Source: Nitrospirota bacterium | GTDB taxonomy: Bacteria > Nitrospirota > Thermodesulfovibrionia > Thermodesulfovibrionales > UBA9159 | Reading direction: 5' to 3' | Length of the DNA: 42,687 nt | NCBI GenBank assembly: GCA_023382175.1 | Contig: JAMCQB010000154.1 | Location: forward strand, 1-42,687 | Shown here: in pieces, positions 26,534 to 36,623 of the stretch | How the letters are laid out: every line of letters begins with the position of its first letter | Numbering within the stretch: the first letter of the stretch is position 1 | The notes under the pieces: model-generated | Told to the model about the DNA's origin: nothing | The model's input: the letters and a program-made list of their open reading frames with translations, nothing else | The model's database searches: none | Program-made: the position numbers and the translations under genes

Positions 26534-27748
26534 TTAGTGCCCGTGGCCGTCGCCGAAGGCGCCCTTGCCAAGTTGCGCCTTGAGGGTAAAGCCGCCTTTT
26601 GCCACATAGCGTTGACCGGCCTTAAGCCCTGAAGTCACTTCCGCATTCATGTCATCAGACCTGCCTATCGACACCGGCTGGGGACTAAAGCCCTTATCAG
26701 TTTCGACAAAGACCTCTGTCTTCTCGCCTTCTGTTACAAGGGCTGTCTTCGGCACAAGAAGAGGAACATTCACTTCATCCACCATGATCTTCGCGCTAAC
26801 AAAAAGCCCGGGACGAAGCACGCCGCTCGGATTCGGCAATACGACGCGGGCGACTGCCGTCCGCGTCTCCTCTCCGGTGACCGAAGAAATATAGGAGATG
26901 ACCCCTTTTGTGTCAGGGACCCTGCCGCTTGCCGATATCGTCACCTCCCGGCCTTTTCGGATGTACGGCATGTCCTTCTGGTAGACGCTGATGTTTACCC
27001 AGACGGAGCTCAGGTCGGCGATCACGAAGGCCTCTTTATCGTCCTTCAGGTATTCTCCCAACGCGATATGTTTTTCGAGCACCGTACCGCCGAAGGGCGC
27101 CCTGATCTCGTAATTCGTGTATGTCACATCAGGCCGGGAAGGCAGTTTTTCAACATATTCCTCGGAGAGGCCGAGCGCATGGAGCTTCTGTTCGGCGGAT
27201 TTCAGTTCGATCTGTGCTTCGTCAAAGGACTTCCTGGCCTCAAGATAGTCGATCTCGGGAGAAATTCTCTTCTTCCAGAGTTCTTCTTCCCGCTTTATGT
27301 TAGTCCGTGCTATCTCGACCCGTTTAAGCGCCCCGAGGTATGCTGCCTGTGCGTCCGCAAGTTCCCTGCTATCGATGACCGTGAGGACTTCTCCTGCCTT
27401 CACCGCATCACCCACATTCTTAAAGACGCGGCGCACCACACCTGCTACACGGGGAACGATATGAGCGAGCCTGTCCGCATTCGGAACGATCTCACCGGGG
27501 AGCTCACGCTGCACAGAAAGTCTTCCGGGTCCGGCCTCTTTCACCACGATGCCGAACTCCTTCAGGTCTCCGTCATGGAGCTTCACGAGTTTCTTATCGT
27601 CCTGTATCTTCTCTTTCCCTTCACCGTGCTTTCCTTCTTCATTTCTTTCCGTCTCTGCCTTGTGTGGAGCCGGGAGATATTTCATCGAAAGCGCTCCAAT
27701 GATCATCCCGGCGATCGCAACGAATATGATCAATGCCTTGTTTTTCAT
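26534..27748 (-). CDS. RND efflux periplasmic adaptor (CusB/CzcB-like)
   Basis: Biotinyl-lipoyl-like VGDAVKAGEVLTVIDSRELADAQAAYL, alpha-hairpin, IRAPFGGTVLEKHIALGEYLK; C-terminal GDGHGH. Confidence 0.9.
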   Translation of the reverse strand: MKNKALIIFVAIAGMIIGALSMKYLPAPHKAETERNEEGKHGEGKEKIQDDKKLVKLHDGDLKEFGIVVKEAGPGRLSVQRELPGEIVPNADRLAHIVPRVAGVVRRVFKNVGDAVKAGEVLTVIDSRELADAQAAYLGALKRVEIARTNIKREEELWKKRISPEIDYLEARKSFDEAQIELKSAEQKLHALGLSEEYVEKLPSRPDVTYTNYEIRAPFGGTVLEKHIALGEYLKDDKEAFVIADLSSVWVNISVYQKDMPYIRKGREVTISASGRVPDTKGVISYISSVTGEETRTAVARVVLPNPSGVLRPGLFVSAKIMVDEVNVPLLVPKTALVTEGEKTEVFVETDKGFSPQPVSIGRSDDMNAEVTSGLKAGQRYVAKGGFTLKAQLGKGAFGDGHGH

Positions 27749-29026
27749 CTATTTCACCTTCTCTTTCGTATCGCTCTTTGGAAAAGCACCTCTCAGCCGC
27801 TCGATGTCGGCATAGGCCTTTTTATGTGCAGCAAGAGAATCTATATATTTGATTTTCGCTTCGAAGAGTGTCCTTTGCGCGTCGAGGACGTCGAGATAAC
27901 CGAATTTTCCAAAACTGTATCCCTCGTGGACGGCATCGTACGCGTTCTGAAGGGCCGGGAGAACGTCGGCCTTCAGCGTCGTGACCTCCACAAATGATGA
28001 CGATAATGTCTGATAGGCATCCGAAAGGGCGGTCTGTGTTCTTAGAACTGCGGTCTTTTTCTCCTTCTCAGCCTTCGTGAGGCGTTTTTCAGCTTCAAGG
28101 ATCGAACCCCTGTTGGTATTGAATATCGGAAGCGGAAGGGAAATGCCGACGACGAAGGCCGTCTCTTTGGCCTCGTTGAAGCGCCTTACGCCGCCCTTGA
28201 TAACAGGATTGGGGATTCGGTTCGCCTTTTCAAGAGCCAGAGCAATACCACGCTGCTCTGTCTCTTGTTCCCAACGGGCGATATCGGGGTTCCCCTGGAT
28301 CCGTTCAAGCAGTTCCTTGTATGTCGGGATGGAAGGGCTCACTTCGAGCGAGCCTTTCACAGTGAAGATGACGGGCAATGCTCCATCCAGGAGCGCGGAC
28401 AGCTTCTTCCGTGCGGCGTCGAGGGAGCGGCGCGCCCGCTCAAGATCGATCTTTGCAAGCGAAGAGGCTGCTGAGGCCTTCGTTTCATCGATCGGCGAAA
28501 CCTTGCCGGCCTTCACACGTGCAGCGACTGTATCAAAAGACTGCTCTGCCAGTTTCACCAACTCCTCGTGCAGACGCACCCGCTCCTGCTCCGAGAGGAC
28601 ATCGAGAAAGCTCTTCGTGACCTCAAGGATGACATCCTGCTTCTTGCCTTCGAAATCCCACTGTGCGAGGTCCCGGTCGAGCGCAGCCAGGTTCGTCCTC
28701 TTCGAGCGCTTACCGCCAAGCTCAAAGGTCTGGCCGAGCGACAGGGTGGATGCGGCGCCGTCAAACCCTTGCAGGTCCTTGTTGCCTATGTTTTCGACTA
28801 CCAGTTCTATTTCGGGGTTTTGAAATACCCGGGCCTGGATGATCCTGGCCTCGCGGGCCTGAACCTCCAACCGGGCGGCCGACAACTCCGGATTCCTTTC
28901 GAGCACTGAAGAGATAGCCTGCTCAAGCGTCAACTCTTTTGCGTCGAATGCGTAAGCAGGCAATGTGCATATGAACACTGCACAAATAAGAATAAGTACA
29001 GAATAAATGCGAACCATAAAATACAA
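27749..29026 (-). CDS. TolC family outer-membrane efflux protein (CzcC-like)
   Basis: LTLEQAISSVLERNPELSAARLEVQAREARI, long amphipathic coiled coil, duplicated halves. Confidence 0.9.
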   Translation of the reverse strand: MYFMVRIYSVLILICAVFICTLPAYAFDAKELTLEQAISSVLERNPELSAARLEVQAREARIIQARVFQNPEIELVVENIGNKDLQGFDGAASTLSLGQTFELGGKRSKRTNLAALDRDLAQWDFEGKKQDVILEVTKSFLDVLSEQERVRLHEELVKLAEQSFDTVAARVKAGKVSPIDETKASAASSLAKIDLERARRSLDAARKKLSALLDGALPVIFTVKGSLEVSPSIPTYKELLERIQGNPDIARWEQETEQRGIALALEKANRIPNPVIKGGVRRFNEAKETAFVVGISLPLPIFNTNRGSILEAEKRLTKAEKEKKTAVLRTQTALSDAYQTLSSSFVEVTTLKADVLPALQNAYDAVHEGYSFGKFGYLDVLDAQRTLFEAKIKYIDSLAAHKKAYADIERLRGAFPKSDTKEKVK

Positions 29027-29102
29027 GCCTCCTTAATTGATTAGGCGAATAAAGACGACGTGTTCCCGTCCCATAAATACGGACAGTGGAGAAGGAGGCG
29101 AA

Positions 29103-29501
29103 TCAGATCAGAAGAACAACGGAATGCAGACTGGCGAGAGTCTTATGATGTGAATATTCAGGCGGATTGATATCCTGACTGTGATACTCTTTTGACGGCA
29201 AAGATGGCGACATCGGAGACGGAGACATCATAGGGAGCGTTTGTGTATAATGCGAAATATTATTTCTGCAAGCCGGGCTGCTGAGAAATTGGACATCCCT
29301 GCAAGGGCCGCAGGCATCGCCTTCCACCGCACCAAGCTGTGATTCAAGCGCCGCTCCCCTGCATGCATCCACGAACTCTACCGCCACATGCCCGTCATCA
29401 CCAAAGCACAAAAGAGACCCCTCGGCGCCGATGACAGCGAGGAAAAGGTAAACAGGCAGAGCGAGAACTGTCAAAATGGTTTTATGTTTGATTAAAGACA
29501 C
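29103..29501 (-). CDS. Small secreted Cys-rich protein in the metal efflux operon
   Basis: Signal-like N-terminus, then LLCFGDDGHVAVEFVDACRG...GDACGPCRDV...; upstream of tolC on the same strand. Confidence 0.55.
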   Translation of the reverse strand: MSLIKHKTILTVLALPVYLFLAVIGAEGSLLCFGDDGHVAVEFVDACRGAALESQLGAVEGDACGPCRDVQFLSSPACRNNISHYTQTLPMMSPSPMSPSLPSKEYHSQDINPPEYSHHKTLASLHSVVLLI

Positions 29502-29562
29502 AATGATATTCTACAGGCATATTCCAAGCAAAGTCAACTTTCCGGAAAATAATTTGGTCATT

Positions 29563-30219
29563 TCAACGGCGTCCGGCAACATTCAGTTTTGCGCAAAAGT
29601 TATTGAGATCACAACTGCTGCAAAGGGGAGATATAGGCCTGCATATGCCCTGTCCGAAAGCAACGAGCAGACCATTAATCTCCTTCCAGTATTTCTTGGG
29701 CAGTTTCCTTCTCAAAGCAAGCTCAGTCTCTTCCGGTGACTTTGTCTTCACGTATCCCCATCTGTTTGTAATCCGGTGGACATGGGTATCCACACAGATG
29801 CCTGGCTTATTGTATCCCAAGGTAACCACAAGGTTGGCGGTCTTTCTTCCGACCCCTTTGAGCTTCAGCAGTTCTTCGATCTCATCGGGCACTCTCGAAT
29901 GATACTTTTCTGTAATCTCCCGGCTCATGTCCTTGATCCTCTTCGCCTTGACTCTGTAAAAACCGACCGGATAGATCGCTTTTTCTATCTCCCTTACGGA
30001 CAGCTTCGCCATCTTTTTCGGCGTTTCTGCCAGGGCAAAGAGTCTCTCTGATGCCTTGCCCGTTGTCCTGTCCTGCGTTCTCAAGCTCAGGATGCAGGAG
30101 ATGAGTATCTTGAAAGGGTCTCTTTCGCGGGAAGCCATGTTCTCAAGCCACGGCAGATGAAGGCTTCCGACCTGGCGTTTGAGGAGAGGCCAGACTTTTT
30201 GTATATCGAATTTTTTCAT
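29563..30219 (-). CDS. nth: Endonuclease III
   Basis: LLKLKGVGRKTANLVVTLGYNKPGICVDTHVHRITNRWGY HhH-GPD; C-terminal CRPISPLCSSCDLNNFC 4Fe-4S loop. Confidence 0.93.
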   Translation of the reverse strand: MKKFDIQKVWPLLKRQVGSLHLPWLENMASRERDPFKILISCILSLRTQDRTTGKASERLFALAETPKKMAKLSVREIEKAIYPVGFYRVKAKRIKDMSREITEKYHSRVPDEIEELLKLKGVGRKTANLVVTLGYNKPGICVDTHVHRITNRWGYVKTKSPEETELALRRKLPKKYWKEINGLLVAFGQGICRPISPLCSSCDLNNFCAKLNVAGRR

Positions 30220-30352
30220 CTCTGCATTATATCAAATCTCACCATATGTGCATTCAGGGAGTCGCTTAAAACCGTTTCATCCGCCATGCCTGCTCATCGC
30301 TTAAGGTTCATTGGTGTATAATGAGGGGAGATTTTCGTCTGAAAACCGAACT

Positions 30353-31147
30353 ATGCGATACAAGAAGATAACAAGCCCTTCAAACCCTCTCGTCAGAGAG
30401 ATCTTGAAGGAAAAAAAAGAGAGAACAGGCAACATTCTGATCATCGAAGGACGCCGTCTCATCGAAATGGCCCTCGCCTCCGGTGCTCACGTGGACAGGG
30501 TTTTCTTTACCGATACGTTTAAATCAAAGAACGAAGCGTTTCTCATGCAGATCTCAGGGAAATCATCGGGACTCATAGAGACTTCAGAGCATGTTCTTTC
30601 GAAACTCGCTGATACGGAAACACCCCAGGGCATTGTGGCAGAAGTCTCTCATAAAAGCCGCAAGCTCCAGGAAGTATCTTTACAAGGCAGTCCCCTTATC
30701 GTTGTCTGCGACGGTATTCAGGATCCCGGCAATCTGGGTACCATCATCAGAACAGCTGATGCCGCAGGCGCTGATGCGGTGGTGCTCCTTCCCGGGACAT
30801 GCGACCCCTTTTTGCCGAAGGGAATACGTTCCACCGCAGGGAGCATCTTCAATCTCCCCGTTCTTTTTCTGAAACCGGAGGCGCTGGTGGAATGGCTGCG
30901 GAAAAAATCCATCAACCTTATCGTAAGCGATGTGCATGCACCGGGCGCCCTCTATGATGCCGACATGAGAAAACCGTTGGCCTTTGTCTTTGGGAATGAA
31001 GCTTTCGGGGTGAGCGAATACCTTAAGGGCAAGAGCGATATGAGGGTGAGCATTCCGATACCGGGGAAGGCGGAAAGTCTTAATGTGGCGACATCCGCTG
31101 CGATCTGTCTTTACGAAGCCGTCAGACAGCGGAGAGGGCCGACTTAG
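30353..31147 (+). CDS. TrmH/SpoU family RNA 2'-O-methyltransferase
   Basis: LIVVCDGIQDPGNLGTIIRTADAAGADAVVLL, FVFGNEAFGVSE, VSIPIPGKAESLNVATSAAICLYE. Confidence 0.9.
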   Translation: MRYKKITSPSNPLVREILKEKKERTGNILIIEGRRLIEMALASGAHVDRVFFTDTFKSKNEAFLMQISGKSSGLIETSEHVLSKLADTETPQGIVAEVSHKSRKLQEVSLQGSPLIVVCDGIQDPGNLGTIIRTADAAGADAVVLLPGTCDPFLPKGIRSTAGSIFNLPVLFLKPEALVEWLRKKSINLIVSDVHAPGALYDADMRKPLAFVFGNEAFGVSEYLKGKSDMRVSIPIPGKAESLNVATSAAICLYEAVRQRRGPT

Positions 31148-33470
31148 TCATCTCAGCGATCTCGGCCACAGTGTAAGGCTTCTGGACAAATCCCCTTATG
31201 CCCGTGTCGCTCATCATCTCCTTTGTCTGTTCCCCTATCCCGTAGCCCGAGGAGATCAAGACCTTCACCTCAGGGTCTATGGTCTTTAGGTTTCTGAAGG
31301 TCTCTTCTCCTCCCATCTTCGGCATGATAAGGTCGAGGATAACAAGGTCTATCTCTTTTTTTCGCGCGGAATAAATCTCCACGGCTTCCAGGCCATTGGA
31401 CGCTTCCATTACCTGATACCCGAGCTTTTCCAGCGTTTCCCGCGCAAAGATCCTTATAAACTCTTCATCATCCACAACAAGGATAGTCCCCTTGCCGTGA
31501 GGCAGGCTCCTTTCCTCAACTTCTTCCTTTCTCGCCTCCTTTTCCACAGCAGGGAGATATATGGTAAGGCTTGATCCCTTGCCGATTTCGCTGTCAACGG
31601 TTATGAAGCCGTCATGGTTCTTCACCACACCATACACCATGGCAAGACCCATGCCCGTGCCTTTCCCTTTTTCCTTTGTGGTAAAGAAAGGTTCGAAGAT
31701 ATGTTTCTTGACCTCCTCGTTCATGCCCATACCCGTATCAGCGACCCTGAGGGCCGCGTATCTTCCCGGCCGCAGCCATGGATGTTGAATCTCTTCCTTG
31801 CGGAGTTCGACATTCATGGTCTCGATATGGAGCCTCCCCCCCGAGGGCATTGCATCCCTTGCATTGAGGCAGAGATTGAGAATGACGTGCTCGAGCTGGC
31901 TTCTGTCGCCGTCAATGGTCCAGAGGTCATCCTTCAATGTTGTCGTAATCTCTATGGCCCTGTCGAAGGTTCTCGTGATAATTTTGAATACATCATCCAC
32001 AAGGGCATTGAGGTTCAGGGGTTCAACAACATATTTCCCCTTGCGCGCAAAGCCGAGGAGCTGTTTGGTAAGTTCTCCAGCCTTTTCCGCAGAACTTTCG
32101 ATTACCGAGAGGGGCCTCTGAATGGGGTCGTCCTCTGAGATCTTCATCTTCAAAAGGGATGCATAGCCGAGGATTCCCTGGAGCATGTTATTGAAATCAT
32201 GGGCAATGCCGCCGGCAAGGGTACCCACTGCTTCCAGTTTCTGGGCCTGGAAGAGTTGTTCTCTAACCTTCTCCTTTTCCACATCTTCGTCAATCCTTTC
32301 AAACTCTGTTGCGACCATCTGGCCTATAGTCTGGAAGACCTTTATGTCTGACTCTGTAAACTCTCGCTCTTTGCCAAAGGCATTCACGATTCCAACCACA
32401 TCCCCCTTTCTATTAAAAACGGCAAGGCCTATGTAAGAATCTGCCTTTATGGGCAAAAGGAAGTTTGACGAAGGGAATTGTTTATATGCATCCTTTTCAA
32501 AGACGACTAACTGTTTCTTAGTCACAACACCTTCACAAACCGTGCCTTTAAGGGAGATGTTAATATCCTTCTTCAGTTCACCACCATAATACATTGCAAC
32601 CACATGTGCACTCTCACCCTCCGGGCCAACCCTTGCTATGAGCGAGTTCAGGTCAAACATTCTCGAAATAGCCATCACAACCTCATCCAAGAATTCCTCG
32701 CCCCTCCTCGACGTAGCTATGTGGTAGATATTATTGAGCATCCTGTTTTCTCTTTCATGCAGCTCGATAGCACTCCTCAGAGTATCGCTCAGGAATTCAA
32801 ACTCAGAGATACCCCTATATTGAGGCTTTTCGCCTTTTTTCAGTGAGTTAACAATCCTGCTAACTGGTAATCTGATAATCCTGTCGATGTAATAAAAAAG
32901 CAACAGGGCTGAGATTAGGAAAACAAGGCCTGTAGCCCCATAGGCAAGATTCGTTCTATATATTACTGGGGTAAAGGCGCTGTCATCCTTTATCAGTATT
33001 ATGCGCCATTGCCAGGGGTCAAACCTCGTTAGGGACACATGATAACCCTTTCCATCACGCTTAAAGGCAGAAAAATTCCTCTTACTATCCATGATCTCCG
33101 TCAACATAAAAGGGAGTTTCTCGGTGGAAAATATCACCCTTCCTTCTCCCTCAGTGATTGCACCCAGCAGGTTATTCGCCCTCATGAAGTCTTCTATCTT
33201 GCCCAGGGTTATGCCCTTTTTGATCCTCACCCTCCCCTCATCCCCTGCCGTCCCCGACCTCAAAAGTTCATTTAAGTTTTGCTCACAGATGTTATATACG
33301 CTGGTGGATAGGGTCTCAAGGTTCCCCCTGATATGGATATTCACGAGATCGGACATAGACCGCAGCACGATGAAGTAGAGGAGATATCCACCCAAGAGGA
33401 CTGTGGCAACTATAGGAATAATAACCCTAAAGGTGAGGCTGTTTATTATCCTGAGCTTATATTCCTTCAT
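31122..33470 (-). CDS. Membrane hybrid sensor histidine kinase with GAF and receiver domains
   Basis: Two TMs flanking an external sensor; [46 protein letters not shown]-terminal [12 protein letters not shown]...[13 protein letters not shown]. Confidence 0.92.
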   Translation of the reverse strand: MKEYKLRIINSLTFRVIIPIVATVLLGGYLLYFIVLRSMSDLVNIHIRGNLETLSTSVYNICEQNLNELLRSGTAGDEGRVRIKKGITLGKIEDFMRANNLLGAITEGEGRVIFSTEKLPFMLTEIMDSKRNFSAFKRDGKGYHVSLTRFDPWQWRIILIKDDSAFTPVIYRTNLAYGATGLVFLISALLLFYYIDRIIRLPVSRIVNSLKKGEKPQYRGISEFEFLSDTLRSAIELHERENRMLNNIYHIATSRRGEEFLDEVVMAISRMFDLNSLIARVGPEGESAHVVAMYYGGELKKDINISLKGTVCEGVVTKKQLVVFEKDAYKQFPSSNFLLPIKADSYIGLAVFNRKGDVVGIVNAFGKEREFTESDIKVFQTIGQMVATEFERIDEDVEKEKVREQLFQAQKLEAVGTLAGGIAHDFNNMLQGILGYASLLKMKISEDDPIQRPLSVIESSAEKAGELTKQLLGFARKGKYVVEPLNLNALVDDVFKIITRTFDRAIEITTTLKDDLWTIDGDRSQLEHVILNLCLNARDAMPSGGRLHIETMNVELRKEEIQHPWLRPGRYAALRVADTGMGMNEEVKKHIFEPFFTTKEKGKGTGMGLAMVYGVVKNHDGFITVDSEIGKGSSLTIYLPAVEKEARKEEVEERSLPHGKGTILVVDDEEFIRIFARETLEKLGYQVMEASNGLEAVEIYSARKKEIDLVILDLIMPKMGGEETFRNLKTIDPEVKVLISSGYGIGEQTKEMMSDTGIRGFVQKPYTVAEIAEMTKSALSAV

Positions 33471-33480
33471 TTACACCACT

Positions 33481-33688
33481 GTCATTCTGAGTCCTTCGCT
33501 TGTCATTCTGAGCGAAGCGAAGAATCTTGTCTTTCTGCTCAGGATAAACTCCGCGATGAATCTCATCATCTCGTGTTTCGACATCTGTTATTCACCTGTC
33601 ATGCTGGATTATTTCAGCATCTCTTAGACCCTGAAATAAGTTCAGGGTGACAATTTAGGGATTGCTTCGCTTCGCTTCGCAATGACAA
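33481..33688. repeat. Intergenic dispersed-repeat mosaic
   Basis: GTCATTCTGAG at 33481 and 33501; GTCATTCTGAGCGAAGCGAAGAATCT; CCTGAAATAAGTTCAGGGTGACA; ATTGCTTCGCTTCGCTTCGCAATGACA. Confidence 0.75.
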
Positions 33689-33697
33689 TTTTTATCC

Positions 33698-34846
33698 TTA
33701 CCTGAATACCGCCTTTGCTGTCCTGAGCTTCTCAGGCCAGACTACCTCTTTTTTACCGTTCTGGCACTGGATGATGAGATTGAAATGTTTCACCTGCATC
33801 CCTGTCCGGTCAACACCGTATCTGCCTGTTATTGTCATTGTATCGAGCGTGGATAAGATGTCCCTCAACCTGTCCCTATCAAGGCTTCCTGCCTTTTTTA
33901 TGGCCTCCTCCATTATCTGGCCTGCAGCATAGGCCTCGGCTGCATGGTATGATGGCTCCTCTTTATACGTCTTTATGAATGCTCCATGAAATGCATGACA
34001 GCCTGGAGGAAGTAATCCACCGTGGTGTTCCCACTGGGACGAGGAAAAGGCATAATCTGCATCGGCCTTGAGCCTGTCATAAAATGCCTGCATTGTTGGA
34101 CCTACAGAGGCATAGTATGCCCTTGGATACCAGCCAATCCTTTTCAGGGATAGCCGCATATTTACTGCCTCATCAAAATGCCCGCAGACAATCAGGACCT
34201 GAGCCCTGGATTCCCTTGCCCTCCGGGCAAATCCATCGAGGTTCTCGGTGCCTTTTTTGAAGCCCTCGAACAGGACGACCTTAAGCCCAAGCCTCTCTGC
34301 CCATTTCTTTGTGCCCTCTGCTATGTCCCTTGAGAATGAATCATCTGCATAAACAATGGCAATATCGTTTAAATTATTCACCACAAGCAATTCAAGAAAG
34401 CCTACAGAATATCTGCTCGCAGGCGTAAAGACACCAAAGATATATTTATAGCCCTTTTGCCACAACCTATCTGCAGAGGCGCCTGATGCTAAAACGGGGT
34501 ATCCGTATTTTTCTGTCACGGGCGGTATCGCCTCTGTTATCTCACTTGAGTATGGGCCGAAGAGGAGATCGACCTTCTCTTTTACAATGAGGTGTTCGTA
34601 AAGGGATTTTGCGGTTTGCGGGTCGCTCTTGTCGTCATAGATGACGAGGGTTACCTTTCTCCCGAGAATCCCTCCGCTGCTGTTCACGTCCCTTTCCCAG
34701 AGCCTGAAGCCCTTCATCTGCATGTCCGACATCTCAGAATATTTCCCTGTCAGCCCGAGAGTCAGCCCAATCTTGACAGGTTCTTCCGCGCGTGAGGGCA
34801 ACGCAAGGCAAAAAAGAAGTATAAATGCAACAAATAGTTGTTTCAT
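33698..34846 (-). CDS. Branched-chain-amino-acid-type ABC substrate-binding protein
   Basis: Signal peptide; EPVKIGLTLGLTGKYSEMSDMQMKGFRLWERDVNSSGGILGRKVTLVIYDDKSDPQTA. Confidence 0.9.
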   Translation of the reverse strand: MKQLFVAFILLFCLALPSRAEEPVKIGLTLGLTGKYSEMSDMQMKGFRLWERDVNSSGGILGRKVTLVIYDDKSDPQTAKSLYEHLIVKEKVDLLFGPYSSEITEAIPPVTEKYGYPVLASGASADRLWQKGYKYIFGVFTPASRYSVGFLELLVVNNLNDIAIVYADDSFSRDIAEGTKKWAERLGLKVVLFEGFKKGTENLDGFARRARESRAQVLIVCGHFDEAVNMRLSLKRIGWYPRAYYASVGPTMQAFYDRLKADADYAFSSSQWEHHGGLLPPGCHAFHGAFIKTYKEEPSYHAAEAYAAGQIMEEAIKKAGSLDRDRLRDILSTLDTMTITGRYGVDRTGMQVKHFNLIIQCQNGKKEVVWPEKLRTAKAVFR

Positions 34847-34888
34847 GGTTTCAGAGAAACTTTATTTTACAGTATATCAGAAAATCCC

Positions 34889-36604
34889 TTAGCCCAACAC
34901 ATTCCATCCCATTTTGCGCAGACCCCTGCACACAAGCCAGCCGCTCACCGCTGCCACGCAAAGCCAGAGAGAACCGGGAAGAATGTATCCCAGGATCAGT
35001 TTTCCGAGACCTATGGTAAGGCCGATAATGAGAAGGCAGCCATAGATCCACTGAACCAATGAATCGGTAAGGGTACCCCTGTCTTGCGGATCATCAGCCA
35101 GCAATGCTACGGGTTTCCATCCCGCCCTGCCAGGCCTGGTCCTCCTGTAGAATTCCACCAGTTTTGCATTCTCAGCGGGTTTTGTGAGGAGGGTCACCCC
35201 AAGCCACACAATGGTGGATACACTAATGATAAGGAAAAGCTTTGCATAATACGGCGACGACCTGAAGGAGGGATGGAGGTAGGCGAGGAGGGTCATGCCC
35301 GTGGAAGCGACCATGGCAGAGATCTCGCTCCATGCATTTACCCTCCACCAGAACCATCTCACGATATATACCAGTCCTGTACCGGAGCCGAAGGCTATGA
35401 GAAACTTGAATACCCCGATAATAGAGGTCGTGTAGTACGTGACGATACCGGTGACAATGGAGAGCACGAGGGTTGCGATGCGGGATACTTTTATATAATG
35501 TTTCTCCGTTGCTTCCCTCTTCACGAAGGGTCTGTAGAAGTCATTTACGAAATATGCGGAAGAGAGATTGAGATAGGTGCTCAGAGTCGACATGAACGCT
35601 GCAAAAAAAGAGGCGAGCATGAGTCCCTTCAGCCCCGAAGGCAGGAGGTCTACCATCATCCGGGGGTATACCGCCTCGTGGTCCCGGGCCTGAGGGTAAA
35701 GTATAAGAGAAGCCAGCGCTGCAAGGATCCACGGCCATGTCCTCAATCCGTAATTTGCGATGTTGAAATAGAGGGTTGCGAAGAGACTCTGTGTTTCATC
35801 CTTGCATGAAGACATCCTCTGGACAATGACCCCCCCGCCGTCCGATGAGTATTTCGACCACCAGCTCAGTCCCACATATCCGAGAAATGTCATAAACGCC
35901 GTTCCAAAAAACCCCTCATCAAGGGGCGGGAAAAAGCTGAGGGTGTTTTGGTCAAGGCGCATTTTTATTGCTGAAATGCCCCCTGCCGTATCGACGGACA
36001 CTACGGCAAGGGTAATTGCGCCGATCATTGCGATAATGAATTGGAAGAAGTCCGTGGTGACCACGCCCCAGTAACCCGAGAGCATGGCGTAGGCAACAGT
36101 TATCCCGCTTGAGACAAAGATGCTTTCCCATTTCCCCCATCCAAGGCTCACGTCCAGGATCTTCGCCATGGCGAGGATGACCTGCGCCTTGATAATGGTA
36201 TGTATGGCAACGGAGAAATAGATGGCCTTGAAGCCACGGAGGAGGGAGGCTGATCTCCCCGAATAGCGGAGGTTAATGAGTTCAACGTCGGTCAGTACGC
36301 CGAGCCTCCTCCAGAGGCGCGCAAAGAAGAAGACGGACATCATTCCTGAAAAAAGGAAACACCACCACTGCCAGTTTTCGTAGATGCCGTGCTCCCGCAC
36401 GAGTCCCGTTACATAGAGGGGAGTGTCTGATGAAAACGTGGTTGCCACCATTGAGGTGCCGGCAAGCCACCAGGGGAGATTCCTTCCGGAGAGAAAGAAT
36501 TCACTCACACTGGATGAGGCCTTTTTCGTGAAATAAAGGCCGATCATCAGGGACGCGAGCATGTAGGCGACAACGATTGCCCAGTCAAAGAAGGAGAGGT
36601 TCAT
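34889..36604 (-). CDS. Sodium:solute symporter family protein
   Basis: MNLSFFDWAIVVAYMLASLMIGLYFTKKASSSVSEFFLSGRNLPWWLAGTSMVATTFSSDTPL. Start moved to ATG at 36604; the longer track ORF overlaps the divergent PAP2 gene. Confidence 0.9.
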   Translation of the reverse strand: MNLSFFDWAIVVAYMLASLMIGLYFTKKASSSVSEFFLSGRNLPWWLAGTSMVATTFSSDTPLYVTGLVREHGIYENWQWWCFLFSGMMSVFFFARLWRRLGVLTDVELINLRYSGRSASLLRGFKAIYFSVAIHTIIKAQVILAMAKILDVSLGWGKWESIFVSSGITVAYAMLSGYWGVVTTDFFQFIIAMIGAITLAVVSVDTAGGISAIKMRLDQNTLSFFPPLDEGFFGTAFMTFLGYVGLSWWSKYSSDGGGVIVQRMSSCKDETQSLFATLYFNIANYGLRTWPWILAALASLILYPQARDHEAVYPRMMVDLLPSGLKGLMLASFFAAFMSTLSTYLNLSSAYFVNDFYRPFVKREATEKHYIKVSRIATLVLSIVTGIVTYYTTSIIGVFKFLIAFGSGTGLVYIVRWFWWRVNAWSEISAMVASTGMTLLAYLHPSFRSSPYYAKLFLIISVSTIVWLGVTLLTKPAENAKLVEFYRRTRPGRAGWKPVALLADDPQDRGTLTDSLVQWIYGCLLIIGLTIGLGKLILGYILPGSLWLCVAAVSGWLVCRGLRKMGWNVLG

Positions 36605-36623
36605 CGCTGTGATATTATATAGC

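Noticed and set aside
25239-26537. 432-aa + strand ORF opposite cusA, and similar long antisense ORFs (e.g. 23403-24647, 17447-18412, 38711-39700)
   Set aside because: They lie antisense to strongly supported genes and have compositions typical of mirror-frame translation, with no recognisable motifs.
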